DNA from: Rhodanobacter ginsengisoli
Lineage (GTDB): Bacteria; Pseudomonadota; Gammaproteobacteria; Xanthomonadales; Rhodanobacteraceae
DNA: 64,000 nucleotides
NCBI RefSeq assembly: GCF_042657065.1
Contig: NZ_JBHSNF010000001.1
Coordinates: 1,116,001 to 1,180,000 of the forward strand
Direction: 5' to 3'
Shown one piece after another: positions 34,121-43,121 of this stretch. A model generated the notes under the pieces. The model was not told where the DNA came from, searched no databases, and saw only the letters and a list, made by a program, of their open reading frames with translations. Position 1 is the first letter of the stretch, and each line of letters opens with the position of its first letter. Made by a program: the position numbers and the translations under genes.

Positions 34121-35359
34121 ATGCTGAGTGCTGGCCAGGCGCGGCTGCTGCAACTCGCTGCCCAGGGCCTGCTGCGGCCGTTGCGCCGACGCCCACGACG
34201 CAACGACGTGGTGGCCACGATCGAGCGGATGCGCCTGCTGCAGATCGATACCATCCACGTGGTGGCGCGCAGCCCCTATCTGGTGCTGCATGCGCGCCTT
34301 GGCGACTATCCGATGGCCTGGCTGGACGAGGCGCTCGCCCGGGGGCAACTGGCCGAATGCTGGGCCCACGAGGCGTGCTTTGTCAGTGCCGCGGATTTTG
34401 CATGGCACCGGGGCGGGCAGGACCAGCGCATGCACCATTGGGCGCAGCGGCACGCGGCCCGGATGCATCGCGAGCAGCGTACCGACATGGATGCACTGCT
34501 TGCCGGCATTCGCGCCTCCGGTCCGGTGCGCGCGGCCGACTTTGCCAGCAAGGAAGCCGCGGGCAAGCCGGGCTGGTGGGCATGGAAACCGGAGAAGCGC
34601 TGGCTGGAGGCGTGGTTCGCCCTGGGCGAGCTGATGGTGGCGCGGCGCGAGAATTTCCAGCGTGTGTACGACCTGGCCGAACATGTGCTCGCCGCGCTGG
34701 ACCCGCCACTGGATCCGGCCATCGCCACGCGTTCCGCCGCGGACCAGCGGCAACGCTTCATACTCGACAGCGTGCGCGCGCTGGGCGTGACCCCGGCCGG
34801 CTGGATCGCCGACTATTTCCGGCTGAGGCCGAAGGTGACCCAGCGGGAGCTGGCGCCGTTGCTGGCCAGCGGCGAGCTGCTGGCGGTTGAAGTGCAGGGA
34901 TGGACCAGCCCTGGCTATGTGCACCGCGACCACGCCGGCTTGCTGGACAAGGCCTTGCACGGTCGCCTGCGTGCTACCCACACCGCGCTGCTGTCGCCGT
35001 TCGATCCGCTGGTATGGGATCGCGCGCGGGTACGGGCGATGTTCGATTTCGACTACACGCTCGAGTGCTATACGCCGGCCGCAAAGCGACGTTACGGCTA
35101 CTACGTGCTGCCGATCCTGCATCGCGGCCGGCTGGTCGGCCGGCTGGATGCCAAGGCCCATCGCGGCGACGGGGTGTTCGAGATCAAGGCCCTTTTTCTG
35201 GAGCCGGGGGTGAGCGCCGGACCGCTGCTGGTGAAGGCCCTGGCCGCGACGATTGCCGACACGGCGCGTTGGCATGGCACTCCGGAAGTCCGGTTGGGCC
35301 GGACCCAGCCAGCCGGACTGGCCCGCTCGCTGCGCGCCGCACTCGACAGCGCCGCCTGA
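34121..35359 (+). CDS. ycaQ: YcaQ/AlkZ-like DNA glycosylase (HTH_42 family)
   Basis: The 412-residue protein has the size and architecture of E. coli YcaQ, which unhooks DNA interstrand crosslinks and removes bulky alkylated bases. The catalytic QxD appears as Gln41-Ile-Asp43 in LLQIDTIHVVARS. The C-terminal part has the conserved LLSPFDPLVWDR and RYGYYVLPIL. It is a winged-helix protein despite being called a regulator in some annotations. The open frame extends far upstream, but homology begins at MLSAGQARLLQLAAQGL. Confidence 0.88.
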   Translation: MLSAGQARLLQLAAQGLLRPLRRRPRRNDVVATIERMRLLQIDTIHVVARSPYLVLHARLGDYPMAWLDEALARGQLAECWAHEACFVSAADFAWHRGGQDQRMHHWAQRHAARMHREQRTDMDALLAGIRASGPVRAADFASKEAAGKPGWWAWKPEKRWLEAWFALGELMVARRENFQRVYDLAEHVLAALDPPLDPAIATRSAADQRQRFILDSVRALGVTPAGWIADYFRLRPKVTQRELAPLLASGELLAVEVQGWTSPGYVHRDHAGLLDKALHGRLRATHTALLSPFDPLVWDRARVRAMFDFDYTLECYTPAAKRRYGYYVLPILHRGRLVGRLDAKAHRGDGVFEIKALFLEPGVSAGPLLVKALAATIADTARWHGTPEVRLGRTQPAGLARSLRAALDSAA

Positions 35360-35378
35360 GTGGCGGCGGCGCGTGCGC

Positions 35379-35834
35379 TCAAGGGGTACTGGCGGCCGGG
35401 GCCGGGTTCTCCGCACACGATTTGCCATGCAGGGCCTGGCGCAGCTGGGTGGCCAGCGAGTTGCACCGCGCTCCCAGTTGCGGGCGAATGTCCGGGTTCC
35501 GCGAATCGCGCAGCAGGCTGGTACGCATGGCCTGGTAGCGGTATTGCAGTTGGTCCGGCGCATAAATGGCGGCTGCGCGGTGGCAGGCCAGATAGCTGGA
35601 CAGGTAGTCGTCGCAGGCGGGGATGCCGGTGCGATCGGGCAGGTTCGCCTCGGTGGCGGTTCGGCTGCCGGAGGCCACGCTGTGCTGGCGGTGCACTGTG
35701 CCGGTTTCCGTTGTCGTTACCGTCGCCGATGAGGTCGATACCTTCGTCGACCGGGCAGCGGGGTGCTCGGCGCAACCAGTCAGCAGCAGGCCGGCAATCG
35801 TGGTGGCCAGGGCCAGACGGGACAGGGTGATCAT
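35379..35834 (-). CDS. Small lipoprotein with a cysteine-rich C-terminal half
   Basis: The 151-residue product has a lipoprotein signal (LALATTIAGLLLTGC). A Ser/Thr-rich linker follows, then a helical region with four cysteines (IPACDDYLSSYLACHRAA, GARCNSL, GKSCAENP) that could form two disulfides. I recognise no named family. GAGGAGAG lies 4-11 nt before the ATG at 35834. It is convergent with the ycaQ-type gene and divergent from the cold-shock genes. Confidence 0.75.
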   Translation of the reverse strand: MITLSRLALATTIAGLLLTGCAEHPAARSTKVSTSSATVTTTETGTVHRQHSVASGSRTATEANLPDRTGIPACDDYLSSYLACHRAAAIYAPDQLQYRYQAMRTSLLRDSRNPDIRPQLGARCNSLATQLRQALHGKSCAENPAPAASTP

Positions 35835-35944
35835 TATCGCTCTCCTCAACGGGGCGACCTTGCCGACTGAACCTGGACGATTCGCCGACAGTGGGTCAGG
35901 TAATTACCCCTACTAGACAGGGTGGGAGGTAAAGGAAATCTGAA

Positions 35945-35970
35945 TTTGTCGCTCGCCGGACAAATATAGA
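35945..35970 (+). promoter_or_regulatory. Candidate promoter and dyad for the first cold-shock gene
   Basis: TATAGA at 35965-35970 is a good -10 box. A perfect dyad TTTGTC-N8-GACAAA (35945-35964) abuts it and may be an operator. Transcription from here would give a leader of about 200 nt before the ATG at 36180, as in cspA-type genes. Upstream, GGTAATTACC (35899-35908) is a 10-bp palindrome in the gap shared with the lipoprotein gene. Confidence 0.4.
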
Positions 35971-36179
35971 GCCGAATCGGACTCATTCCGTTCCACCCCG
36001 GACTCCCGCTATGATCCGCGCCACTGTGTTTGCCGGGGTCAGCAGAGTCTGTGGCCCGATGCAGCCGATCCGCGATCTGCCACATCGTTTACCTCCAGGG
36101 TTGTTTCCTTGCATACCAGTTAAGTCGCCCGGCAGCACCTGTGCCTGGCGAACCCATAAACCTTGTGGAGTGATTGTTC

Positions 36180-36389
36180 ATGTCTGATCGCCAGATCGGT
36201 ACCGTCAAGTGGTTCAACGATGCCAAGGGCTTCGGTTTCATTGCCCGTGACAATGGTCCGGACGTTTTCGTGCATTTCCGCGCCATTACCGGCGGTGGCT
36301 TCAAGAGTCTGCAGGAAGGCCAGCAGGTCTCCTTCAAGGTGGTACAGGGCCAGAAGGGTCTGCAGGCCGATGAAGTGACTCCGGCCTGA
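36180..36389 (+). CDS. Cold-shock protein, CspA family (copy 1)
   Basis: The 69-residue OB-fold protein binds single-stranded RNA and DNA. RNP1 is KGFGFI and RNP2 is VFVHF. Start at 36180 follows GGAG by 9 nt. It is preceded by a leader of about 200 nt and followed by a strong terminator. A second copy with about 84% identical residues lies 255 nt downstream, so the two arose by duplication but keep separate transcription signals. Confidence 0.95.
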   Translation: MSDRQIGTVKWFNDAKGFGFIARDNGPDVFVHFRAITGGGFKSLQEGQQVSFKVVQGQKGLQADEVTPA

Positions 36390-36411
36390 TCGTGTATTCG
36401 TGTCAGGGAAG

Positions 36412-36435
36412 CCGGGCAGCGATGCCCGGTTTTTT
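36412..36435 (+). terminator. Intrinsic terminator after cold-shock gene 1
   Basis: CCGGGCA and TGCCCGG form a stem with loop GCGA, followed by TTTTTT (36430-36435). Confidence 0.88.
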
Positions 36436-36644
36436 CATGCCCGGATAATGGTCATGACAGGCTGCTTGACAAATCACTTTATGCGCGAAATCCGTTATGC
36501 TTGGCCCACTGTGTCTGCTTGGCCACACGCGTGCCCGGCGCGAATTTCCTGAATCCGCCGATGCACCGGACCTTGTCACGCCCAGTAAGCCGTCGGCCCG
36601 TTGGGCCGGTTTGTCTCAGAGTCTGGAATGGATCGGAGTGAGTC

Positions 36645-36854
36645 ATGTCGGATCGTGAAGTGGGTACAGTCAAGTGGTTCAATGACGCGAAGGGTTTCGG
36701 CTTTATCAGTCGTGAGAGCGGCCCCGACGTATTTGTGCATTTTCGCGCCATCACGGGTTCGGGCTTCAAGAGCCTGCAGGAAGGCCAGAAAGTGAGCTTC
36801 AAGGTTGTCGATGGCCAGAAAGGCCTGCAGGCCGAGGACGTCACCCCTGTTTGA
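36645..36854 (+). CDS. Cold-shock protein, CspA family (copy 2)
   Basis: The 69-residue paralogue differs from copy 1 at about ten positions and keeps KGFGFI and VFVHF. Its own 200-nt upstream region is unlike that of copy 1 apart from a CGGCCC-GTT-GGGCCG hairpin (36594-36608) close to the GGAG ribosome-binding site, so the two may respond differently to temperature or growth phase. A strong terminator follows. Confidence 0.95.
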   Translation: MSDREVGTVKWFNDAKGFGFISRESGPDVFVHFRAITGSGFKSLQEGQKVSFKVVDGQKGLQAEDVTPV

Positions 36855-36875
36855 TCTGCAATTGACGGGATCAGC

Positions 36876-36903
36876 AAGGGCCGGCGCATGCCGGCCCTTT
36901 TTT
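36876..36903 (+). terminator. Intrinsic terminator after cold-shock gene 2
   Basis: AAGGGCCGGC and GCCGGCCCTT form a 10-bp stem with loop GCAT, running into TTTTTT. Confidence 0.92.
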
Positions 36904-36936
36904 GTGGTGGTCACGCCAATTCGCTAGCCTGTCGGG

Positions 36937-37878
36937 ATGGCCGACCCCTTGTCTGAAAATGCATCCGACCCGATGCCCGCGACAGCGACCACGGTGAAGG
37001 AGCCGCTGGTGATCCCGGTATCCGCTACCGACGGCTGCCGCTTCGACCTGCTCGGGAGCGAGCCGGCCGCGGAATGGCGCCAGTTGATCTACTGGATTCC
37101 AGCCATGGGCATACCGGCGAAGCACTATCTGGCGCTGGCCGATGCACTGGCCGTGCACGGCGTGGCGATGATCGTGCATGAATGGCGCGGCATCGGCTCC
37201 AGCGATGTTCGCGCCGGCCGCGGCTGCAACTGGGGCTATCGCGAGTTGCTGCAGGATGACCTGGCCGCCGGCCTGGCGGTGGCGCGCGGGCGCTGGCCGC
37301 AGGCCAACTGCTGGATCGGCGGGCACAGCCTGGGCGGGCAACTGGGTGCACTGTTCGCCAGCCTGCATCCGGATGCGTTCGCCGGCCTGTTGCTGGTGGC
37401 CAGCGGGTCGCCCTATTGGCGCCGCTTCCGGCATGGCTGGCTGATCGGTCTGGCTTACACGCTGGCGCCGCTGCTGGCTGACCTGCTCGGTTATCTGCCG
37501 GGACGCCGGATCGGCTTTGGCGGAAACGAGGCGCGCGGCGTGATTCGTGACTGGGCGCGTAGCGGGCGCACCGGACGCTATGCGGTGGACGGGATGGCTG
37601 AGGATTTCGAACGACAACTGGCGGCCCTGCAGTTGCCGGTGCTGGCGCTGCGCCTGCGCGATGACTGGTTCGGGCCCGCCGCCTCGCTGGACTGGCTGCT
37701 GGACAAGCTGGTCCGCGCCGACCGCACGGTCGAGCTCATCACGCCGGCGGACCTGGGCGAGCAGCCGGCCGATCACTTCGGCTGGATGAAGAGTCCCGCA
37801 CCGATCGCGGCGCATATCGCCCGCTGGCTCGAGGCGCGGAACGCAGTGTTCGTCGCGCCGCCCGGCGCGGTCGCTTGA
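36937..37878 (+). CDS. Alpha/beta hydrolase
   Basis: The 313-residue protein has an alpha/beta-hydrolase core with the nucleophile elbow GGHSLGGQLG, an oxyanion region YWIPAMGIPAKHY, and a likely catalytic His near DHFGWM. Substrate unknown. It begins a same-strand run with an ene-reductase (53-nt gap), a pirin (overlapping) and an Mpo1-type gene, which may be one operon. Confidence 0.85.
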   Translation: MADPLSENASDPMPATATTVKEPLVIPVSATDGCRFDLLGSEPAAEWRQLIYWIPAMGIPAKHYLALADALAVHGVAMIVHEWRGIGSSDVRAGRGCNWGYRELLQDDLAAGLAVARGRWPQANCWIGGHSLGGQLGALFASLHPDAFAGLLLVASGSPYWRRFRHGWLIGLAYTLAPLLADLLGYLPGRRIGFGGNEARGVIRDWARSGRTGRYAVDGMAEDFERQLAALQLPVLALRLRDDWFGPAASLDWLLDKLVRADRTVELITPADLGEQPADHFGWMKSPAPIAAHIARWLEARNAVFVAPPGAVA

Positions 37879-37931
37879 TTCCGGCGGAGTTCGCCTGCAT
37901 CTCGGTGGCTCATTCGCGCTGGAATCCCCTG

Positions 37932-39005
37932 ATGAATCTTTTCGAACCGTTGACCCAACGCAGCCTCACCTTGCGCAATCGTCTGGTGGTCTCGCCGATG
38001 TGCGAATACTCCGCTGTCGAGGGCGTGCCGAACGACTGGCACCTGGTGCATCTGGGCAGCCGCGCGGTGGGCGGTGCCGGTGCGGTGATCGCGGAGGCCA
38101 CGGCGGTATCGGCACAGGCTCGCATCTCGCCGCAGGATACCGGGCTGTGGAATCAGATCCAGCTGGATGCGTGGCAGCCGATCACCCGTTTCATCAAGGC
38201 CCAGGGCGCGATCGCCGGCGTGCAGCTGGCCCATGCCGGGCGCAAGGCGAGCACGCGGCGTCCATGGGAAGGACACGGTCCGGTGCCCGCCGGCGAGGGC
38301 GACTGGCTGACCGTGGCGCCCTCGGCGTTGCCGTTCGACAGCGGCTGGCACACGCCGCAGGCGCTGGACGTCGCCGGCATCGAGGCCGTTGTCGCGGACT
38401 TTCGTGCTGCCGCCCAGCGCGCCCTGACCGCGGGATTCGAACTGATCGAGCTGCACGCGGCGCATGGCTATCTGCTGCACCAGTTCCTGTCGCCGCTGAG
38501 CAACCGGCGAAGCGACGAATACGGCGGCAGCTTCGACAATCGCACGCGCATCGTGCGTGAGATCGTCAGCGCCGTCCGCCAGGTCTGGCCGGCCGAACTG
38601 CCCCTGTGGCTGCGCATTTCGGCCACCGACTGGGCGCCGGCCGACGGCCCGCGTGGCTGGGATATCGAGCAGAGCGTGCAACTGGCGCAGCAGCTCGAGC
38701 CGCTCGGCGTGGATCTGATCGACGTCTCCAGCGGCGGCTTGCTGCCCCACGTGCAGATTCCGCTGGGGCCCGGGTATCAGGTGCCGTTTGCGGCGCGGAT
38801 CCGGCGCGAGGCCGGGATCGCGACCGGCGCGGTCGGCCTGATCACCGAGCCCGCGCAGGCCGCCGCGATCGTCGCCAACGACGAGGCCGACGTGGTGCTG
38901 ATCGCCCGCGAAAGCCTGCGCGACCCGTACTTTCCCAGACGCGCCGCGCAGCTTCTGGGTGCGAAGATCGATGCACCGGTGCAGTATCAGCGGGCATGGC
39001 AATAG
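37932..39005 (+). CDS. Old-yellow-enzyme family NADPH:flavin ene-reductase (YqjM type)
   Basis: The 357-residue FMN protein reduces activated C=C bonds with NAD(P)H. It shows the YqjM-class SPMCEYSA with the redox-tuning cysteine, LAHAGRKAS, and the segment HAAHGYLLHQFLSPLSNRR. Its last 10 nt overlap the start of the pirin gene. A role in removing reactive enones is likely from the family and fits the redox theme of the neighbourhood. Confidence 0.92.
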   Translation: MNLFEPLTQRSLTLRNRLVVSPMCEYSAVEGVPNDWHLVHLGSRAVGGAGAVIAEATAVSAQARISPQDTGLWNQIQLDAWQPITRFIKAQGAIAGVQLAHAGRKASTRRPWEGHGPVPAGEGDWLTVAPSALPFDSGWHTPQALDVAGIEAVVADFRAAAQRALTAGFELIELHAAHGYLLHQFLSPLSNRRSDEYGGSFDNRTRIVREIVSAVRQVWPAELPLWLRISATDWAPADGPRGWDIEQSVQLAQQLEPLGVDLIDVSSGGLLPHVQIPLGPGYQVPFAARIRREAGIATGAVGLITEPAQAAAIVANDEADVVLIARESLRDPYFPRRAAQLLGAKIDAPVQYQRAWQ

Positions 39006-39901
39006 AGCGCGCGGTGGAGAAGACGATGGAAGCAGAACCGTTCCTGATCGAAGGCAAGCTGCATGACCTGGGTGACGGCTTCACCGTGCGCCGGATGCTG
39101 CCGGTGTTGCAGGCACGTCATGTCGGGCCGTTCGTGTTCTTCGATCACATGGGGCCGGCGGTGTTTGCCGCCGGCAACGGCATGGACGTGCGGCCGCATC
39201 CGCACATCGGCCTGGCCACGGTGACCTGGCTGTTCGACGGCGCGATCCGCCATCGCGACAGCCTGGGTAGCCTGGCCGACATCCGTCCGGGCGAGGTGAA
39301 CTGGATGACCGCCGGGCGCGGCATCGTGCATTCGGAGCGCACGCCGCCGGAGCCCCGTCGCGACGGGCAGACCCTGCACGGCGTGCAGATCTGGGTGGCC
39401 TTGCCGCAGGGCGATGCCGAGATCGCGCCGGAGTTCCACCATCATGAGCGCGCGGCCTTGCCGCAGATCCGCCTGCCCGGCGTCGAGGCCGTGCTGGTGG
39501 CCGGCAGCGCCTATGGCGAGCAGTCGCCGGTGAAGGTGTTCGCGCCGATGTTCCTGCTGGAAGTGAGCCTGGCCGCCGGCGCCGAACTCGCCGTGCCCGA
39601 AGAACACCGGGAACGCGGCATCTTCGTGACCGACGGCGCGGTGCAATGGGGCGAACTCGACGTCGCGGCGACGCAGATGGCGGTGCAGGCCGGGCCGTCG
39701 GCTCCGGCGCTGCGGGCCGGCGCGCCGACCCGGCTGATGCTGTTCGGCGGCGCGCCGCTGGATGGCGAACGACACCTGTGGTGGAACTTCGTGGCCAGCA
39801 CGCGCGAGCGGATCGAGCGGGCCAAGGCCGATTGGCAGGCGCAGGCGTTCGGCACGGTGCCGGGCGACGAGGACGAGTTCATCCCGTTGCCGCTGGTCTG
39901 A
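38996..39901 (+). CDS. Pirin-family bicupin protein
   Basis: The 301-residue protein has the pirin N-terminal cupin with metal-binding histidines in VRPHPHIGLATVTWLFDG and GRGIVHSERTP, and a degenerate C-terminal cupin (MLFGGAPLDGERHLWWNFV). Bacterial pirins are redox-sensitive iron proteins or quercetinase-like dioxygenases. The start at 38996 overlaps the ene-reductase; an internal ATG at 39026 is also possible. Confidence 0.92.
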   Translation: MAIERAVEKTMEAEPFLIEGKLHDLGDGFTVRRMLPVLQARHVGPFVFFDHMGPAVFAAGNGMDVRPHPHIGLATVTWLFDGAIRHRDSLGSLADIRPGEVNWMTAGRGIVHSERTPPEPRRDGQTLHGVQIWVALPQGDAEIAPEFHHHERAALPQIRLPGVEAVLVAGSAYGEQSPVKVFAPMFLLEVSLAAGAELAVPEEHRERGIFVTDGAVQWGELDVAATQMAVQAGPSAPALRAGAPTRLMLFGGAPLDGERHLWWNFVASTRERIERAKADWQAQAFGTVPGDEDEFIPLPLV

Positions 39902-39958
39902 GCGACGCACGGCCGTCCCGGCGTGGCAGAATCAGCTGCATTCCTGACGGAGTACGAC

Positions 39959-40261
39959 ATGTCCGGTTTCAGCAGTTTCAGCGAGTTCTACCCCTTCTAT
40001 CTGGGCGAACACCGCAACCGCACCTGTCGTCGCCTGCACTTCGTCGGCAGCAGCCTGGTGCTCGGGGTGGTGTTGCTTGCGCTGTGGAGTGGCGAGTGGC
40101 GCTGGCTTTGGCTGGCGCCGGTGGCCGGCTACGGCTTTGCCTGGATCGGCCACTACGGCTTCGAAAAGAACCGGCCCGCCACGTTCAGGCACCCGCTGTA
40201 CAGCCTGCTCGGCGACTGGGTGATGTATGGGCAGATGCTGAGCGGCAAGATCCGCTTCTAG
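39959..40261 (+). CDS. Mpo1/DUF962-family membrane protein
   Basis: The 100-residue protein has the family pattern EFYPFYLGEHRNRTCRRLHFVG, two central hydrophobic helices, and a second histidine motif in GHYGFEKNRPATFRHPLYSL. Yeast Mpo1 is an iron dioxygenase of 2-hydroxy fatty acids; the bacterial role is untested. ACGGAG precedes the start. It closes the run of redox-related genes beginning at 36937. Confidence 0.88.
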   Translation: MSGFSSFSEFYPFYLGEHRNRTCRRLHFVGSSLVLGVVLLALWSGEWRWLWLAPVAGYGFAWIGHYGFEKNRPATFRHPLYSLLGDWVMYGQMLSGKIRF

Positions 40262-40287
40262 CCCGTGCCGTCGCCGCGGCGGGGACC

Positions 40288-40677
40288 TCAGCGGTATTGC
40301 TGGTGGCAGCTCTTGCAGGCGTCGTCGATCGGCTTGATCGCCGTGGCCAGCGCCGCACAGCTCGTCGGCGCGGGTTGCAGCGCCTGTTGCAGGCGGGTCT
40401 GCAGTTCGGTGGCCTTGCCGGTGAAGTCTTTTTCGGCGATGCCGAACACCGGCACGATATCGGTGGCGGTGGATTGCAGCCGCTCCAGATGGTGCCGGAC
40501 CTGCGCGGCGTCGCACTGCTTCGCCTTCAGCGCATGAGCGAGTTCACCCATGTGGTAGCCCATCGTGTGCATCACCGCCTTGGGCATCGGATGGCGCGCG
40601 TCCAGCGCGCTCATCACGTTGACCGTACCCAGGATGCCGATCACCAGTCCCAGCAGAATCATCAGGGCAACACGCAT
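40288..40677 (-). CDS. Cytochrome c, c-prime-like
   Basis: The 129-residue product has an N-terminal hydrophobic anchor or signal (ALMILLGLVIGILG) and a C-terminal haem site CKSCHQQYR, the position expected for four-helix cytochromes c'. The middle is helical. It probably sits in the periplasm, perhaps membrane-anchored. It is divergent from tcdA. Confidence 0.82.
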   Translation of the reverse strand: MRVALMILLGLVIGILGTVNVMSALDARHPMPKAVMHTMGYHMGELAHALKAKQCDAAQVRHHLERLQSTATDIVPVFGIAEKDFTGKATELQTRLQQALQPAPTSCAALATAIKPIDDACKSCHQQYR

Positions 40678-40827
40678 CGGTTCGGTTCCATCGGTGACGA
40701 AGAAGGGCGCAAGGATAGCCTGCACGGGTGCGTCGCATCCATGCAGGCGCGATAAAATGACATTCCTCACCATCGGGCAGACCCGTGATACTTCAAGACA
40801 GACCAGCGCCGTCACCGGCGGCAGCGC

Positions 40828-41637
40828 ATGAATGACGCGAGCTTTCCGGCCGAGCGCTTCGCCGGCGTCGAGCGGCTCTATGGCTCCGGCAGCGTGGCCA
40901 CGCTGGCGCAGGCGCATGTCTGCGTGATCGGCGTCGGCGGCGTCGGCTCGTGGGCCGCCGAGGCGCTGGCACGCAGCGGCGTGGGCCGGCTCACCCTGAT
41001 CGACGCCGACGAGGTCTGCGTGTCCAACACCAACCGCCAGCTGCACGCGCTGGACGGCGAGTTCGGCAAGCCCAAGGTCGGCGTGATGGCCGCACGCGCG
41101 CATGCGATCAATCCGACCATACGGCTGGAGGCGATCGAGCGTTTCCTCACCCCGTCCACGCTGGATGAGCTGCTCGATCGCGGCTACGACGTGGTGCTCG
41201 ATGCCTGCGACGCGTTCCGGGTGAAGCTGGAGACGATCGCCTGGTGCCGTCGGCGCAAGCTGCCGATCGTCAGCGTGGGTTCGGCCGGCGGGCGCACCGA
41301 TTCGACCCAGATCCGCGTGCGCGACCTGTCGCGCACCGAGCACGACGCGATGTTCAGCCTGATCCGCAAGAAGCTCCGCACCGACTTCAATTTCCCGCGC
41401 AACCCGGATCGCTACTTCGGTGTTTCAGCCGTCTATTCGCTGCAGAACGTGCAGTACCCGCAACCGGACGGCACGGTGTGCGGCACCCGTCCACCCGGTG
41501 GCGATGCGCTGAACCTGGCCTGCGGCGGCGGGCTGGGCGCGGCCACCCACGTCACCGGCGCGTTTGCCTTTGCCGCGGTGGGCAAGGTGCTGGAGAAGCT
41601 GCTCGCTGCCCCCTCCACCCAACGGGGAGAGGGCTGA
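40828..41637 (+). CDS. tcdA: tRNA threonylcarbamoyladenosine dehydratase TcdA
   Basis: TcdA cyclises the t6A modification of ANN-decoding tRNAs with ATP. The 269-residue E1-like protein has the ATP loop VIGVGGVGSWAAEALARSGVG, LTLIDADEVCVSNTNRQ, and the cysteine-rich late segment NLACGGGLG. Length and order fit the family. Confidence 0.93.
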   Translation: MNDASFPAERFAGVERLYGSGSVATLAQAHVCVIGVGGVGSWAAEALARSGVGRLTLIDADEVCVSNTNRQLHALDGEFGKPKVGVMAARAHAINPTIRLEAIERFLTPSTLDELLDRGYDVVLDACDAFRVKLETIAWCRRRKLPIVSVGSAGGRTDSTQIRVRDLSRTEHDAMFSLIRKKLRTDFNFPRNPDRYFGVSAVYSLQNVQYPQPDGTVCGTRPPGGDALNLACGGGLGAATHVTGAFAFAAVGKVLEKLLAAPSTQRGEG

Positions 41638-41767
41638 GGCGAGCAGCAGGTGCTCGCGCGAAGGAGCCCGATCGAAGCGGCGCTGTCGTGCACGACACGA
41701 GGGAGCGACTACTTGCCCAAGCCGTTTCCCAGGAAGGAGAGGGCGACGGGTTGCAGTCCCCTGGCGC

Positions 41768-42718
41768 TCAGTCGTGCGGCGTATCTTCGGCAGACTTGTC
41801 GGATGGGGAGGCGTCAGGTTTGTGCTTGATCACCTGCAATGGTCCGACCGACGTGATGCCGATCGAATTGTTGAGGAACTTCACGTCGTACGGATTATCG
41901 CTCAGACGGAATTGCCGGTAGGCGATCGTGCCCTGCAGGTGGTCTTCCTGAAACACCGTGGCGTTCACGGACTGCTGGGCCCCGATAAGCATGTTCATGC
42001 TCGGTCGCCCCCCGGCAAGCTGGGTACCCCTGACATTCTGGTTGACGACGAGGGCGGCAGTCCCGCCGCGACCCGTGCCACCGGGAGCTCCTATGCTCAG
42101 CGGGCCCGTGACACCGCCAACGTGCGAGCCGGTCATCGCCGCACGCGTCTGCGCCCAGCGCACTTCGGCCTTGTGCAGGGCGGTGGCATCGCCGTAGGTG
42201 GGTTGCAACTGGCCAAACAATGCATCGGCCTTGCTGAACTCGGCGTCGTCGAGCAAGCTGACAAACAGGTCGCGCACCGCGACGTAGTGCTCGGTGTCGC
42301 GCTCCGCGGCCAGCACCATCCACGCCGTGCCGAGGGGGCGATCCACGGGAACGCCCTGTCCACGAAAATACATCACGCCCAGGTTGTACTCGGCCGGCTT
42401 GTAGGCCCAGGATGCCGCGATGGTGTACATGTCGATCGCGTAGTCATACTGTTTTTTTCTGAAGGCCGCGGCGGCAATCCTGAAGTAATACTCGCCCGGT
42501 CTGGCGTCGGCTTCCGGTGTGTTGTCGTGCCCGAATGACTGTGAGCCGAAGTCGGGGTCCGAGTCATAAGAGGCCGCGGTGGGATGGCCCGGCGACGGCA
42601 TGGAGGAAGTACCCCGGTAAATCTGGCCGATGGCCGCAAGGGGGAATGCCAACAGCAGGCAGGCGATGGCCGGCAGCCCGCGCTGCAGGTGAACCCGTGG
42701 AAAGTCGTGCATTTTCAT
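41768..42718 (-). CDS. Exported Sel1/TPR-repeat protein
   Basis: The 316-residue product has a signal peptide (LPAIACLLLAFPLAAIG). Residues 75-150 form two helical repeats of the Sel1 type (YDYAIDMYTIAASWAYKPAEYNLGVMYFRGQGV, here shown in part). The C-terminal third is Gly-rich then beta-like and has no recognised domain. It probably mediates protein contacts in the envelope. No clear partner gene is adjacent. Confidence 0.7.
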   Translation of the reverse strand: MKMHDFPRVHLQRGLPAIACLLLAFPLAAIGQIYRGTSSMPSPGHPTAASYDSDPDFGSQSFGHDNTPEADARPGEYYFRIAAAAFRKKQYDYAIDMYTIAASWAYKPAEYNLGVMYFRGQGVPVDRPLGTAWMVLAAERDTEHYVAVRDLFVSLLDDAEFSKADALFGQLQPTYGDATALHKAEVRWAQTRAAMTGSHVGGVTGPLSIGAPGGTGRGGTAALVVNQNVRGTQLAGGRPSMNMLIGAQQSVNATVFQEDHLQGTIAYRQFRLSDNPYDVKFLNNSIGITSVGPLQVIKHKPDASPSDKSAEDTPHD

Positions 42719-43040
42719 GACTGATTCCTCCGTATGGCCTGGGTTGGTCCCGCCTCGACTCGCACTTCCCCTTCATTCCGAAAATTCGCCCGTCATTTCG
42801 CGGCGCAAAGCCCGATCCATGGCTGGAATCGGCTTCGCGATGAAAATCATGCACCAATGCGCATGCAATGTACACCACTCTTCGTAGTTAGTGATCTGGA
42901 GTCACCGGACTTCCCGTTGCGGGCATCGACGTTCCAGCCGAAGTGGTGCGATGGCGTGCTCCGGACTCACGGGTCGCGGCGCTTCCGGGATGGTTGGCGG
43001 GTGACCGTCGGGTCGTGCCGCTTCGGCTCGGCGGGTGAGA
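42719..43040. other. Gap with no recognised gene
   Basis: This stretch upstream of the Sel1-type gene contains its presumed promoter. I see no open frame with a family match, no terminator with a T-tract and no repeat until the inverted repeat at 43041. Confidence 0.5.
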
Positions 43041-43112
43041 AGTGAGTGTGGAGGAGTGAGAAAAGAGAGTAGCTGTGCCGTTTCTCTCGACTCTCCCTCC
43101 TCTTCACTCACT
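43041..43112. repeat. Long imperfect inverted repeat downstream of the acetoacetyl-CoA reductase gene
   Basis: AGTGAGTG (43041-43048) pairs with CACTCACT (43105-43112). Inside, the left arm is purine-rich (GGAGGAGTGAGAAA) and the right arm the matching pyrimidines, with imperfections, around a GC-rich turn. It lies 10 nt beyond the phbB stop and could act as its terminator, or be a dispersed repeat. Confidence 0.6.
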
Positions 43113-43121
43113 CCTGTTTTG

